In this document: in pieces, positions 1 to 10,385 of the stretch
Layout: each line of letters opens with the position of its first letter
Numbering within the stretch: the stretch's first letter is position 1
Translations under genes and position numbers: made by a program
From: Lineus longissimus
Taxonomy: Eukaryota; Nemertea; Pilidiophora; Heteronemertea; Lineidae
NCBI RefSeq assembly: GCF_910592395.1
Contig: NC_088321.1
Span: 1,364,001 to 1,428,000 of the forward strand
DNA: 64,000 nucleotides
Reading direction: 5' to 3'
The notes under the pieces: model-generated
Seen by the model: the letters and a program-made list of their open reading frames with translations, nothing else
Told to the model about the DNA's origin: nothing
Databases searched by the model: none

Positions 1-76
1 TCAGATAGATTTGTAGTAACGGGCATCGGGATCTGCGGCAAGTGTTCAATGATACACGTTAGTCTAATGTAATTCA

Positions 77-652
77 TAGGGAGTTTTCGTAAGGCGAGAC
101 AAGGCCACCAATGAATATTCATAGGTTGGAGGGTCCAGGCCTATCTATTAGACGAGTGCATGTTTTTTACTCTCAAGTACATATTTGGAGAGGTATTGAA
201 AAAATATTTGTTGTGGCAAGTCTACAGATATAAAGAAATTATTTGATGAAAAAATTAATTTCGAATTTTGCTAATTGGGTAATAGGGGGCGTGTTTTGAG
301 TTTTTTCTGCCAGTTGGCTGAAAAGAGTGGAAATATCAAAGTCTGTCTAATTTGTCGATTAAAAAAAAATTTCCGTGGTCAATCACCATTTTATTTTTCA
401 CCATTTACTTGCCCGACTGTCCGGAATAACATAATCTAAATTTCAGATTGACAACACCACGCGTTCTTTGATGCGTCGCGGTCAAACATTGACAATTTAA
501 CTGCTAAAAGGCTTAAAAAATCAATTGTGGTCTTGTCTCAGGCCGCCGAAACGCCAACGTTACCGCCTATCGGCATCGTAATGAGGAGGTTGAGCAATGA
601 GATAGGCGTTCACGATGGTATTTCGGGGATATGCCAGTGCGAAAACTCCCTA
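77..652. mobile_element. Short inverted-repeat MITE, interrupted by a later insertion
   Basis: The ends are inverted copies: TAGGGAGTTTTCG on the left and CGAAAACTCCCTA on the right. The same ends and the inner GGCGTTTCGGGG motif occur in the copy at 13796-13934 and in a right half at 35515-35571. Removing the insertion at 96-539 with one copy of its 4-bp flank leaves about 131 bp, close to the 139 bp of the uninterrupted copy. It has no coding capacity. The superfamily is not assigned; a TA target is possible because the termini are TA. Confidence 0.7.
96..539. mobile_element. 444-bp element with 11-bp inverted ends, nested in a MITE
   Basis: The termini GAGACAAGGCC and GGTCTTGTCTC are inverted repeats with one mismatch. 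The 4-bp word AGGC flanks both sides (92-95 and 540-543), which looks like a target-site duplication. The left 130 bp recurs at 42563-42699, starting at the same terminal GAGACAA, which independently confirms the left end. The interior is AT-rich and has no recognisable protein. Superfamily unknown. Confidence 0.7.
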
Positions 653-1741
653 TTGTACCCTTCATACCAGCAACATTTTCGTTTCATCCTTCGGTTCTAT
701 TTATATCCGAGTCGAAGTCGAGGTTCCATAATGAGCAATGACGTCGACGGAATCCCAAGACACAGCAATAAACAACAATGGCCACGTGAGGTGTATGAAT
801 TGGCCCACACAAGTGGCTGAAATCGCTTGGTTTTTCAGAAGCACAAAAACCGTTATTTCTAAGAGTTACTGTCATCTCTGGTCTCCCGCAGGCGGCAACG
901 ATATTGACATGAGGGTCGTCAATTGAAGCGTCTAGAAGGCACAATGAGCCCAATGCCTTTCAATAGATTTTATAAGTTTTCGCGAATAATCGTGGCAAAC
1001 TTCGAAGGCATCTACATACTGTTCGCTTCCAGAATCCTTTCTAATTCAGCCAATTAACTTCTAATTAGCACAAATGCGACCCTTGATAGACAATTACTGG
1101 AACATCCCAACAAAAGCTTGAAGATACTCGTGTCGGAGAGAAAGAAATATGGATGACGAAAGTGGATTATCATACATCGGATTTGTTAAGTTATTTCCGT
1201 CATTTTCGAGAAAGCAGCTGCAATTAGCAAGCAATTAGCAGAGCCTGGTAATACTTGGAAGGTCAGGCAGGATGTTGTCAACCCGGCGACATTCAACATA
1301 CACTCTTTGCAATAAAAGTTTTTGAGCTTCTGAAAATCTTCAAAACACAATAATTCTATGCATCCTGCAGCGGTTTTTTTGGTAAAGTGAAAAACCGAAA
1401 ATGTTTTCGTGACTGTGAAAAACCGATGAGGGTTTTTCACTTTACTGAAACACACCTACAGGGTGCATAGTTTTTTTGGCCGAAAAACATTAAAAGCTTT
1501 TTCAGAAGCTCAAAAATTGCTAAGAGTGCCGCGAAACCCAGCGAGAGAATTCCATTATTGGTTGAAATTAATCTTCGATAGACGCTGCCAGACAGGCTTA
1601 GATACCCCCAGAGAAAAAAAGATATCGATCAATTCAAATCTCGGGTTGTAATCATTGTCAAGACATGAGAAAGGTTCCATCCCTTACTGTGAATCGCTAA
1701 AACAGATATTCAGTTGAGAAATGACTGAGCGTCAAATCAAT
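653..1741. other. Non-coding stretch with a hairpin repeat
   Basis: I recognise no gene here. The frames at 684-953 and 738-926 look like chance. Positions 1381-1396 and 1431-1446 are inverted copies of GGTAAAGTGAAAAACC (15 of 16 match), with a shorter perfect arm at 1415-1424 and 1431-1440. Related GAAAAACC/GGTTTTTC-rich stretches occur near 16040-16140, 51340-51420, 56560-56600, 57945-58090 and 60960-61095, so this looks like a degenerate dispersed hairpin family. Confidence 0.5.
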
Positions 1742-1900
1742 ATTGGGCGATTGTCATGTTAGAGCGAGGAAACCGAAGGCCCTGGAGGACACTTAAGCTG
1801 TCGAAGAGAGTCGCCCCTCTGTCACATGAGTCGGCTGGGTCCGACCGGGAATCGAACCTGGGACCTGAGAGGTACAGGCGCTGCGCCACTCTGACAGGCC
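1742..1900 (-). mobile_element. tRNA-derived SINE (family 1), minus strand
   Basis: Read on the minus strand, 1900-1839 is tRNA-like: an A-box-like AGTGGCGCAGCG and a B-box GGTTCGATTCC, the two internal RNA polymerase III promoter blocks. The remaining 100 bases match the downstream part of the plus-strand copy at about 49822-49968 (shared words GGCGACTCTCTTCGACAG, CGGTTTCCTC and a terminal CCTAATATTG-like end). Shared sequence beyond the tRNA part shows this is a SINE family and not a tRNA gene. Confidence 0.8.
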
Positions 1901-2516
1901 AAAAATAGCTAAATTAGCATATGTTACAAATTGATTAGTCTATATTCTAAACTATCAATTACGTCTACCAACATCATGACCTTGTCTAAACAATGCCCGG
2001 ATGATCAGTTTACTTCCTGACAACACAAGACAGGATATTAACTTTTCGTCCTATTAGAAAGGTTTAACTCATTCGTTGCGGGATTGAATCGTCTGCTCTG
2101 CATAACGGCGCAACTTGTTGTCCAATGGGAAACGTTGACCCATTCGGTGCAAGACCGTGTCGTCTGCTTTGCATCATCAATTTCTCAGGTTCGATCTTTT
2201 TGGGGAAACCCTGTATGTTTCATTATATTCGCCAATGAACTGCAAAATGTCTAATAATTTCGCAACACCTTCAAACAAATCATTATAACAGAATCCGTCC
2301 CAATGGGAAAAACATCGCCACATCTATAGAAATGTGTAATATCAAGTGGCGGTTACTTCCCTAGGGACGAAATTGGTAACAGGCCGCCATTGTTATCGTC
2401 AGGCGGCCACTAATGAAAATTTACGAGAAGCCATCTGCTTGTGGTTGTCGTGAAAGATAACGGATTGAGTGGATTTATAGATATGATTTGTGCCCAGTGT
2501 TGATGCAAGTGTAACA
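1901..2516. other. Non-coding, nothing recognised
   Basis: There is no supported gene, no long open frame and no clear repeat. The sequence is AT-rich and looks unique within the window. Confidence 0.4.
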
Positions 2517-2583
2517 GAACTCAGTCGGTAGAGTGATGGCCTTATAAGCGAGAGGTCCCGGGTTCAATCCCGGTTGGACCGTC
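2517..2583 (+). mobile_element. tRNA-like sequence (SINE head or tRNA pseudogene)
   Basis: CTCAGTCGGTAGAGTG resembles an A box and GGGTTCAATCCCGG a B box, at tRNA-like spacing. The T arm pairs well, but the anticodon stem is broken and no acceptor stem pairs, so a working tRNA is unlikely. Downstream bases do not match the SINE tails elsewhere in the window. A lysine- or isoleucine-type ancestor is possible. Confidence 0.55.
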
Positions 2584-2656
2584 CGCGAAACGCCAACGCG
2601 ATCACGTATCTCATTATCGCGAATTTAATGGAGGATTTGGGCGGTTCTCGTTGCCA

Positions 2657-2680
2657 CCCCCCCCCCCCCCCAAAAAAAAA
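2657..2680. repeat. C15-A9 homopolymer tract
   Basis: Fifteen C are followed by nine A. This is one of at least seven runs of 14 or more C (or G) in the window. Confidence 0.9.
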
Positions 2681-2736
2681 CTTAACTCATAAGATGCCAA
2701 TGCCGATAATTAGAAGAAACATGGCCATTTAATAAA

Positions 2737-4308
2737 AGGCCGGGTCTATTTGGCAAGCCGCTCGCCGAACAGGCATCTTTTTTTGTCCTGTTTGGAGAGC
2801 CGCTTGCCAAACAGCACTAAAAAGCCACCCTGTTCGGCCAGCCGGGCTTGCCAAACAGGTAAAAAATCTACCCTGTTTGGCGAGCTGGAGACTTTACTTT
2901 AATACCAATGAGTTCGGCTCTCCATTCAGGACAAGAAAAAGTCGCTGTTTGGTAAGTCGGGCTTGCCAAATAGTCACTTCCTTAAAAAAAAACGTCTCGA
3001 CCCACCATATATAGTTTGAAGTGTTTTATAGCATCACCGTCATATAATGTAATATTTCATGAACAGACCGCCCCCTTCGAAACGCTTGATCAGGAGGCCA
3101 TGACTATCACTCGTACCCACGGCAGTGTTAAGCTATTCGGCGCTGCTACCCCTTGAGCTATTGCACGTGAACAGAATATCGCCGAAACGAGCAAGCCGTT
3201 GCCTGTAGCTGTCTGGCCGCTGAAACGCTTGGCCAGCGAAGCAAGGCTATCAGTGGCGTCCATGCCTCCACAAGCAAAGCCAATCGTCTCTCTTAGAGAT
3301 CCTTCACTGTCAGAGACTGTTACTTTTTCAACCATGGACGTAATAGCCAGGTTTCACAGCCCTCGCTGAGTTCTTCCAGCGACGAACTACGCAGTGATGT
3401 CAATGTATTCTATCGATGGCGAATTTCAGCCCAAATTTGGAGAAAAGATATCGGAATACTTCTCTTTGATATTAAATCAATAGACATTATAACCTCCGAG
3501 TCTGGTGGAATTGATTTCAGCGCTGGGTTCCCAATAAAGGCGGCAGCAGGGAACCCCGTGGTTTTAATTGCGGCACCCCGTTCGGCCTTTGACAGGTGCG
3601 GGAACCAGCCAAGTGCGAAGGGTCAGGGGAGGTCGACGACAATTCATATTCGTCGGATGGTTTTGTTTGCGGGGCCGAATTTAACGTTTTGGTCAAAGGC
3701 AGTGGGCTCTCCTAGAGTGGGGCAGAAGGCCACTTTTCGTCTCAAAAGGGCCCAGATCTGTATAAAAAATACATGTTTGGCTATCGCAGCTCTCGCCGAA
3801 GACCCTGGCGTCAGATAAACAGCGCATTTCGAACGTCACCCCACCGTCAAAACTCATTAATAACAATCTCGTCGGCCGTTGAACCAGGCGAGATTGGTCA
3901 GTGAAGTGTTAGACTCTGATGAAATATTTGCCGAGTCCAGTCAGTCGTGATCATGGTGATGGAAATTGGAATGGCCCCGGGAGTTTTTGGGTAACCCCTT
4001 CATTTTGCCATCATCTGAGTTGACACATTACAATCCAACCCCTCGCATCGCAGTTAAAAAAATGGAAGTGACTACTTGGCAAGCCCGGCTTACCAAACAG
4101 CGACTTTTTCTTGTCCTGAATGGAGAGCCGAACTCATTAATATCAAAATAAAGTCTCCAGCTTGCCAAACAGGGTAGATTTTTTACCTGTTTGGCAAGCC
4201 CGGCTGGCCGAACAGGGTGGCTTTTTAGTGCTGTTTGGCAAGCGGCTCTCCAAACAGGACAAAAAAAGATGCCTGTTCGGCGAGCGGCTTGCCAAATAGA
4301 CCCGGCCT
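2737..4308. mobile_element. 1.57-kb foldback-like transposon with 255-bp inverted repeats
   Basis: The segments 2737-2992 and 4054-4308 are inverted copies of each other with only scattered differences. Each arm is built from about five spaced, partly palindromic sub-repeats of the type TGTTTGGCAAGCCGGCTTG followed by CCAAACA. The 1.06-kb centre has two adjacent open stretches on the plus strand. One frame is open from before 3001 to 3369 apart from one TGA at 3154. A second, shifted frame is open for 173 codons (3297-3818) but has no early ATG (first at 3558). Neither product is recognised. Long arms made of sub-repeats are known from foldback elements, including sea urchin TU elements; membership here is inference. 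No clear target duplication was seen. Confidence 0.75.
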
Positions 4309-6037
4309 AGAAAATTCAGGTCGAGCTCACACACTGCCTATTGTTTTTAAACAAAGCCCGCTCGCACCAAGGCCTAAATCCCCGCATTGCTCTCCCGTCT
4401 CAACAAAGGGTTATCAGGACAAATCTTGAAAACGTCGACCCCTGCGAAACTGCTTTCATGGAGTCTTTAGGCCCAAACCGGAAGGGCAAATACACGTGAT
4501 CCAATCATGGATGAAAATGGACGTGCTCGTCTGATTAGGCCTCCGACCCTGTCACCCGTTCTTTTATAATGTTAGTATTTTTCCATCCGATTTGCGGACA
4601 TCTATCATATTATACAAGACCACAGAATATATTATTTGCAAGCACAATTCTTTCGAGAAATTCTGCCTTTCGCCATGTCCCGCTCCTTGACCCTAAGTGG
4701 TTAACTCATCAAAGACACCGAGAACAGTAAAACCTGCCAATAAATACCAGATGTCCACGTGGCACCTAATTCCGCCCGCCGGGTCATTCCCCATTTTATA
4801 AGTAGCCGTTGCTAGGCAACCAATCTCCTGAGTGTTTGGGTTTTCTTTGTGAACTCCTTTACGTTGAGGGGTTTCTGAGGATAAATTAACCCACTCTTGT
4901 CTGAGGGCAAGATGTGTCACAAAGTAAAAGCGATACTTATTTCTGGAGTGAAACTCGCCTTCGTTTAGTTTTCAAAACTAGTTGGCCTAACAATGGATCT
5001 TTGATGGCCCATGGACGTTCCATCCATGGATTAATCACGATGACAGAGCCATGCATGGACACTTTTGCCTGTGTACGCGCCTACCGACCCCAATGAAAGC
5101 GTTTTGTGGGGGGCGATGACATCAGGTTTTGCCCGGATTATTCTTTCATAAGACAGCAACACATTTGATAAGACTGTAAAACGATAGGAATTTGGCCTGG
5201 GTGCGAGTGGGCTTTGTTTAAAGATAGGCCGCTTCATGGCTATGCCTAAATTCTTTAACCGCGTGGTTAGGGGCAAAATAACGTAATTCAGATGGCCAGT
5301 CGGCTGCACACCCGACTACGAAAACTGTATCCCATGCAATGGTCTTTCAGACAAGGTATCCGCCATGAAAATGAAACACACCCCCGCCAAGACCTCTGCT
5401 CCTTGAGATTCGTGACGGCACAGCCAGTGAAGCCCCAATCTGTTCCCTATAACAACGTTGCACGCTTGTCCAATTATGATGCTTGGGTTCATCCGGGCAT
5501 ACAATTTGGTAACGAGGCAGAAAATGGCCGAGCATCACACAATGATTCGTGACGTATTGGACCTTATGCCTTTTTGCTTCAGTTTAAAAACCAATGTTCT
5601 CCTCTGCAAATGACAGGGTATCTACAGGCAGGCTGTTCGGTCTATAAATGAATGTTTAAAATCGCCAAATTTTCTTTGCGTTCTCTTTTCGCAGTTTTGG
5701 CAAATCACCTAAGCCGTCGCGAGAAATGAAAAAATGAAAATACACGTATATGCTTTTGATTGGAACACTGAATTGAAACATCGTACTTACCCAAGTGACT
5801 TTTTTCATTTTTCTGGAAATTTTCTGCAAAAAGGAAAGAGTTGTGGTTTAACAAAACCTACGTGTACATGCAAAATGTAGAGTAACGTTGAGCGATATCG
5901 TATCGCCGCGATGTGAGAAGAGTGTACGTTGTATCGACACTTTTTAATGGGAATTAACGCCATGACGTAAATGGCGATATAACGCAGAAATGGCGGTACA
6001 ATATCGCGCAATGTTACTTCAAGGATCTAACAAGTTA
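4309..6037. other. Dispersed-repeat mosaic without a recognised gene
   Basis: Positions 4332-4430 (plus) and about 5060-5240 (minus) are copies of one dispersed repeat. It is recognised by a TTTAAACAAAG block, a CCATTGTTCTAC-like block and a TTATCAAAGGGTTATC-like block, and is also found near 33890-34000, 37540-37690 and 45400-45530. Positions 5000-5040 carry ATCCATGG palindromes like those of the satellites at 41.5-42.5 kb. The frames at 5292-5552 and 4693-4920 are not recognised. Confidence 0.5.
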
Positions 6038-6215
6038 CAGTTGAACCTCTGTTGGCGGATACCTCTCTATTAAGGACAACCTCTCTATTAAGGACACTTG
6101 TTTCGGTCCCAAATTGGTTGTTTCCATTCAATTTGACCTCTCTAATCAGGACACCTCTCTATTAAGGACAGTACTTGTCAGTCCCGAGAGTGTCCTTAAT
6201 AGAGAGGATCTATTG
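6038..6215. mobile_element. pogo/Tigger-like MITE, copy 1
   Basis: The element has imperfect inverted ends (CAGTTGAACCTCT on the left, AGAGAGGATCTATTG on the right), each flanked by TA. Inside are several copies of CCTCTCTATTAAGGACA in direct and inverted orientation around a core with CCATTCAATTTGACCTCTC. CAG-ended inverted repeats and a TA target are typical of the pogo/Tigger part of the Tc1/mariner superfamily. It has no coding capacity. Confidence 0.85.
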
Positions 6216-6601
6216 TATTTGATTCGTGCATAGTTTACAACGTTTATCAAATCGTCTCGAAAATTACGCGAAACATATTTTTTTCTGGCGAGGGTTAAAG
6301 GTTAATAGTTAATTGGACTTGCCACGCACACACTTCAGTCGCCTGTGATCAAGTAGGGAATGCAGTTGACATGCGCTCAACTCCGTGTAGAGTTTGGCGA
6401 GGTGTCAAAAACAGGCGAAATAGCAGTAAGTACTTCGCCGGTGGCTGCTGATTTGGCGTCGGTAGAATGTACATCTATGCGGCAGTCAATGGGCAACCCT
6501 GTACCCCCTCACCACCCCTCCAAACTCGTACGATTGACACTCGCATGTTTGTTTGAGTCAGGATCCAATACTACATGTATTTCGTCCGGAGTCGTACCAC
6601 G
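6216..6601. other. Non-coding, nothing recognised
   Basis: An open frame of 99 codons at 6360-6659 runs into the following MITE and resembles no protein I know, so I do not call it a gene. Confidence 0.4.
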
Positions 6602-6776
6602 CCGGTGCAGAAGGAGAAAATGTCACCCTGGAAAAGTGTCCGGCCCTATTGTATTCTGAAGGATTATGATATGGGTCTATACAGGTCATGACCGTCAATT
6701 AAAGCAAATAAAAGTGTCCTTGCCCCCCCCCCCCCCGAGATATTCTGTCCTCGGACATTTTAAACGTCTACACCGG
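6602..6776. mobile_element. 175-bp CCGGTGTAGA MITE, copy 1
   Basis: The ends are inverted repeats: CCGGTGCAGAAGGAGAAAAT at the left, and a right end that reads CCGGTGTAGACGTTTAAAAT on the other strand. The inner word GTGTCCGGCCCTATTGTATT is shared with the copy at 8720-8890. The element contains a run of 14 C at 6723-6736. It is non-coding. Confidence 0.8.
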
Positions 6777-7768
6777 ATCTAATCGGCGTTATTCGCCAGC
6801 ATCCCTCCTCCAAGACGGGTTACTATCGCCACCAGTTTTCTCTTTCCAATTATATTGTGCGTTATGCAAAAAATCAAGCAAAAATAATGTGTATGGTTCA
6901 TTACTCACAACTTTTGCTCGGATGCACTACAAGAAACAAGATAATTGCGGACGCGTGCTGACAATGTAAGAAACGGATGGATATGGGCGGGGTACGCTTT
7001 GTTATCTGTCGCGGGTCAGATCAGCCCCGATACGATCTTTTGCGAAATTTCGAAAATACGGGCCAGTTAATGCCCACTTTTCTGCCGAAACAAGGCCCGA
7101 TTAACCCCACTTTTAAGTGTACCCCGCGTTGCCTTAATTTGATAAGCGTGGCAGTTGATTTTGAGGAAGTTATGAGGGTTAGGTCACTCACTGGTAACTT
7201 CAAAAATATTTCTGAAACGTGATGCTAAAATATAATGTCATATCCTTCTTTTGCTGAAATCAGAACCAGATCTACGTCGGACGGAATCTTGGGCGGAAAG
7301 ACTAAAGTCACCCCGCAAAATGAGCGATTCCTGTCACGGCCACACGCGATAACAATCGCTGCAATGTGCGACAAAAATGTTAACCATCGCCCTTTTCTCT
7401 GGCATCAAAAGCAACCGCCTCAAAACAAAGAAATATGGCTCGTGAGTTTGAACACACCGTCCATGGTCACTTGCCTAAGAGACCATTATCGACAAGGAGC
7501 TCTCGAGTAGCAGGACACGTAATGGGGCGATTTTCTCTGGCACGGCTGCAGTCGTCAGCTGACATATTTGAGTGCTCTTTGTCAGTGACAGTGCGCTACT
7601 TCCCCGGTGCTTCCTGGTGTAAACGGAAGTTGTGTCACCTGGTGAAAGAGTCCGAGGGAAAGCATTGTTGTATGATTTTAGTGAGGCTTCGTCAGTTGCA
7701 TTAAACACTCTGATTGTATATAGTTCTTCTTTCGTAGCAGTTGGGCGTTGGCTATATATGAGATGAAT

Positions 7769-7771
<3 letters not shown>
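6777..7771. other. Non-coding, nothing recognised
   Basis: Overlapping short frames on both strands (6977-7222, 7235-7510, 7435-7704) show no protein family signature. I see no repeats shared with the rest of the window. Confidence 0.4.
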
Positions 7772-7805
<34 letters not shown>

Positions 7806-8060
7806 GGGTGATTTATTTACTAGCTAATAGAATGATACATAGAAAAAAGGCTATTTTGCATACAAAAGCCAAAGGCTTTAACCACTACAAAAGGTGGTAA
7901 CTTAACAGAATTTTACAGAATTATACATAGAGTATTATTATGGAACGTGGGTACAGAAATGTAGTAATCGACTAAAAATAACTCATTTAGTGAGGTTTCG
8001 CAGCCACCCGTCCGGGCCCACGACCACGTTTATCCGTTGTGTGAGTTTAAATCCATTACA
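7772..8060 (-). mobile_element. Retrocopied transcript end with poly(A) tail, minus strand
   Basis: A run of 28 T at 7772-7799 is the poly(A) tail of a minus-strand sequence. The signal AATAAA lies just upstream of it (7812-7817 on the plus strand), about 12 bases before the tail, as in a real mRNA 3' end. A genomic A28 directly after a correctly spaced signal points to reverse transcription of a polyadenylated RNA: a LINE, a SINE mobilised by one, or a processed pseudogene. The body was not identified and the far end given here is approximate. Confidence 0.55.
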
Positions 8061-8329
8061 AGCTAGCCTTGTTTCTAACCGTTATTAAAGGGTCCTGCAT
8101 GCCTTGGTATAGCAACCAGGCGCAACGTTTTTTGGTGTTTCCCGCATCGTCTGGGAACACTGATAGATGTTCTCTTCGTATTTCCCAAAATTTGTTTTAC
8201 TCTAGTTGTTTATCGTATGGAAATACTGAAGTATTGGGAACAACCACAGGCACATGTTATAACGAGTAAAATGAATCTTTGATACGCCATAAAAGCTTTA
8301 AGCTTTAAGGCGCTTTCTCTCGCATCACC

Positions 8330-8515
8330 CGTCGTTATGAAATTTGGAGCTTTCCGACAAATGATGACGTCATTAATAACTCTGACGTCATCACGTCGTA
8401 GCGCCATCAAAACGAGGCGCGTCACCAAGGCCGCGTAAACATTTGCGTCGCAACGAGCGCAGCTTTGCGAGGGCGTTTGCCTAGTTCGGGACAAAATTGG
8501 CGCCTTGGGTAAGTT
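8330..8515 (-). repeat. Dispersed repeat with paired TGACGTCA sites, copy 1
   Basis: Read on the minus strand this matches 33430-33640 on the plus strand over about 180 bases, including GGTGACGCGCCTCG, CTACGACGTGATGACGTCA and a second TGACGTCA. The two cAMP-response-element palindromes are conserved in both copies. The edge of both copies reads GGTAAGTTT on one strand, which resembles a splice donor. Nature unknown. Confidence 0.6.
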
Positions 8516-8719
8516 TTCGGTTTAAAATATACAGCCGTATTTACACAGCTACCTGTAGGCAGCATTCTGAATTATCATCCCGCTGAATCTCGTGGTGAAA
8601 TTGTAACAATTCCGTTCCGTTTGGTCAGTGAGAAACAAGGACTGAGTTGTGTGTTTCTCCCCTCTTTTGAAAATAATGGATAAAATTGAAGAATAGAAAC
8701 TTGTTCGTAATGTGAAGCG

Positions 8720-8890
8720 CCGGTGTAACAGTAACAAATGTCCCCCTGGAAAAAGTGTCCGGCCCTATTGTATTGTGCAATATGGTTCTATAGAGACCCT
8801 GATCGTCAATAGCTCAGAGATTGAAGCGCATAATAGAATCCCTTGTTTCCCGGGCATTCTATCCTAGGACATTTTAAACTTCTACACCGG
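8720..8890. mobile_element. 171-bp CCGGTGTAGA MITE, copy 2
   Basis: It starts CCGGTGTAACAGTAACAAAT and ends with TTTAAACTTCTACACCGG, an inverted repeat, with the same interior as 6602-6776. A run of 17 C (8895-8911) follows four bases after the right end. Non-coding. Confidence 0.85.
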
Positions 8891-9025
8891 GGTGCCCCCC
8901 CCCCCCCCCCCTGACGAGGTACACCAACTTTACCGGTACAACGAATGGTTTTGAACGGCCATAAGCCCCAGTAACATCATTCTCATTTTATTCATTGCAT
9001 TGGAAATGCTCCATCTTTCTGGCTG

Positions 9026-9180
9026 CATAATACATCAGCCTCTTTGGTATGGAGCAGATGGCCGTATCTTTGCTACAATTGCCTCCGATATCGACCCGCT
9101 CTTGTAACATATGTATCATCAAGGATCATGAATATAGAATGTGCGCGTAAATTGCGATGGAAAGAATCGAGAAAATATTG
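9026..9180 (+). repeat. Dispersed repeat (TGGAGCAGATGGCCGTATCT), copy 1
   Basis: It shares TGGAGCAGATGGCCGTATCT and TTGCCTCCGATATCGA, at equal spacing, with about 10217-10385. It lies directly before the LINE tail, so it may be a separate older element that the LINE inserted next to. Confidence 0.55.
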
Positions 9181-9226
9181 CGACGCGAAGTTGGCGAGAA
9201 AAGCATGCCATAAAAGTAATGACTTT

Positions 9227-9520
9227 GTCTGTATCCGGGCATCTGCGTATCCATCCCCATCTCGAACTCTGCGCTCTTCATCGGCCGTTCTTCTGTCTAT
9301 CCCAAAGGCCAATGTCATGTCAGTCGGTGGTAGAGCATTTTCAATTGGAGCCACTCAGTTGTGGAACAAACTTCCTTCAACTGTTAGGAACTGCAGCTCT
9401 CTGTTATCTTTCAAGGGACACCTGAAACATTTGCTTTTTAAAGAGGCCTATCAAGCGCTTTGAGCGGCCAGTTAATGGTTGGATACTGCGCTATATAAGA
9501 CTCGTATTATTATTATTATA
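9227..9520 (+). mobile_element. 5'-truncated L2/CR1-type LINE, end of ORF2 and tail
   Basis: The frame ending at the stop at 9461-9463 encodes the conserved C-terminal end of a LINE reverse-transcriptase polyprotein: GGRAFSIGATQLWNKLPSTV followed by a basic, leucine-rich stretch SFKGHLKHLLFKEAY. The GRAFS..A..LWN.LP pattern is a hallmark of L2/CR1-clade ORF2 ends. The tail has TGCGCTATATAAGACTCG and a (ATT)n microsatellite at about 9507-9520, as usual for L2 3' ends. No catalytic domain remains, so it is dead on arrival. Confidence 0.85.
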
Positions 9521-10216
9521 AATTTGGAACAAATGGGAACAAATTGAAAATGAATGCCCAGTTGAACTCAGCACAGCACTGTGGAACATGTGCGACGATG
9601 AACTCACAGAAACATTGGTCGGGAAACAACTTTCCGCTTTTGATTGTGAAGAAAATGTAGCACTTCTTCGGATCACAGCACAGTGCTGGAATGTTTAGGC
9701 TAATTATCTAAAATGTTTTCCTTGCCTAAGACTACATATTTTTTGACAACAGCTAGAAGTATGTAAATAGTGTACATTAGTTGTTATATGTTGCTTTGAA
9801 TTTTTTGTAATCTTCTATATACTTAGGAGGAATAAACAGATATATATATATACAGGGACTCTCGACTAGCTTATACAAGTTTAGGATATAGGCCTGCCTT
9901 CTATAATCAAAGACAGAGCGTACAACACAGGTCGACGCTAGGCCTTGATCAGCCCTGCACTGATGAAAAGCCGTAGCGTCTTATTCACTTCAGACTTCAG
10001 ATGCAGGTGTTGTAACAGTTTGAATTGTCCCAGGAGAAAATGTAGGGCAACAAAGATTTCTAATATAAGCGCTTTTCATCTCTGTGGAATTTGCAGTCTC
10101 GGTCTCTATAGACCATAGAACTTAATCCGCCAAGACTGAGTGACAGTTTTTCAAGGCGATATTTCGACTGACACACCACAACTATTTTCCTACTGTACAG
10201 TAATCTTTTTATTTCT
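9521..10216. other. Non-coding, nothing recognised
   Basis: AT-rich sequence with a short (TA)n stretch near 9840-9852. No gene supported. Confidence 0.4.
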
Positions 10217-10385
10217 ATGCACTGCATTATTCATCAGTATCATCGCGTTTGGAGCAGATGGCCGTATCTCCCGGTTACATTTGCCTCCGATATCGATCCT
10301 CCGCTGAAACAAATGTACCACCAAACATCGGATGGAACGTACACGCACATAGCGATGGAGAATATTCGGTGTGGTGAAGTGAGGG
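10217..10385 (+). repeat. Dispersed repeat (TGGAGCAGATGGCCGTATCT), copy 2
   Basis: Second copy of the repeat at 9026-9180, same orientation, about 1.2 kb downstream. It is diverged outside the two conserved blocks. Confidence 0.55.

Noticed and set aside
2517-2583. Functional tRNA
   Set aside because: Anticodon stem and acceptor stem do not pair.
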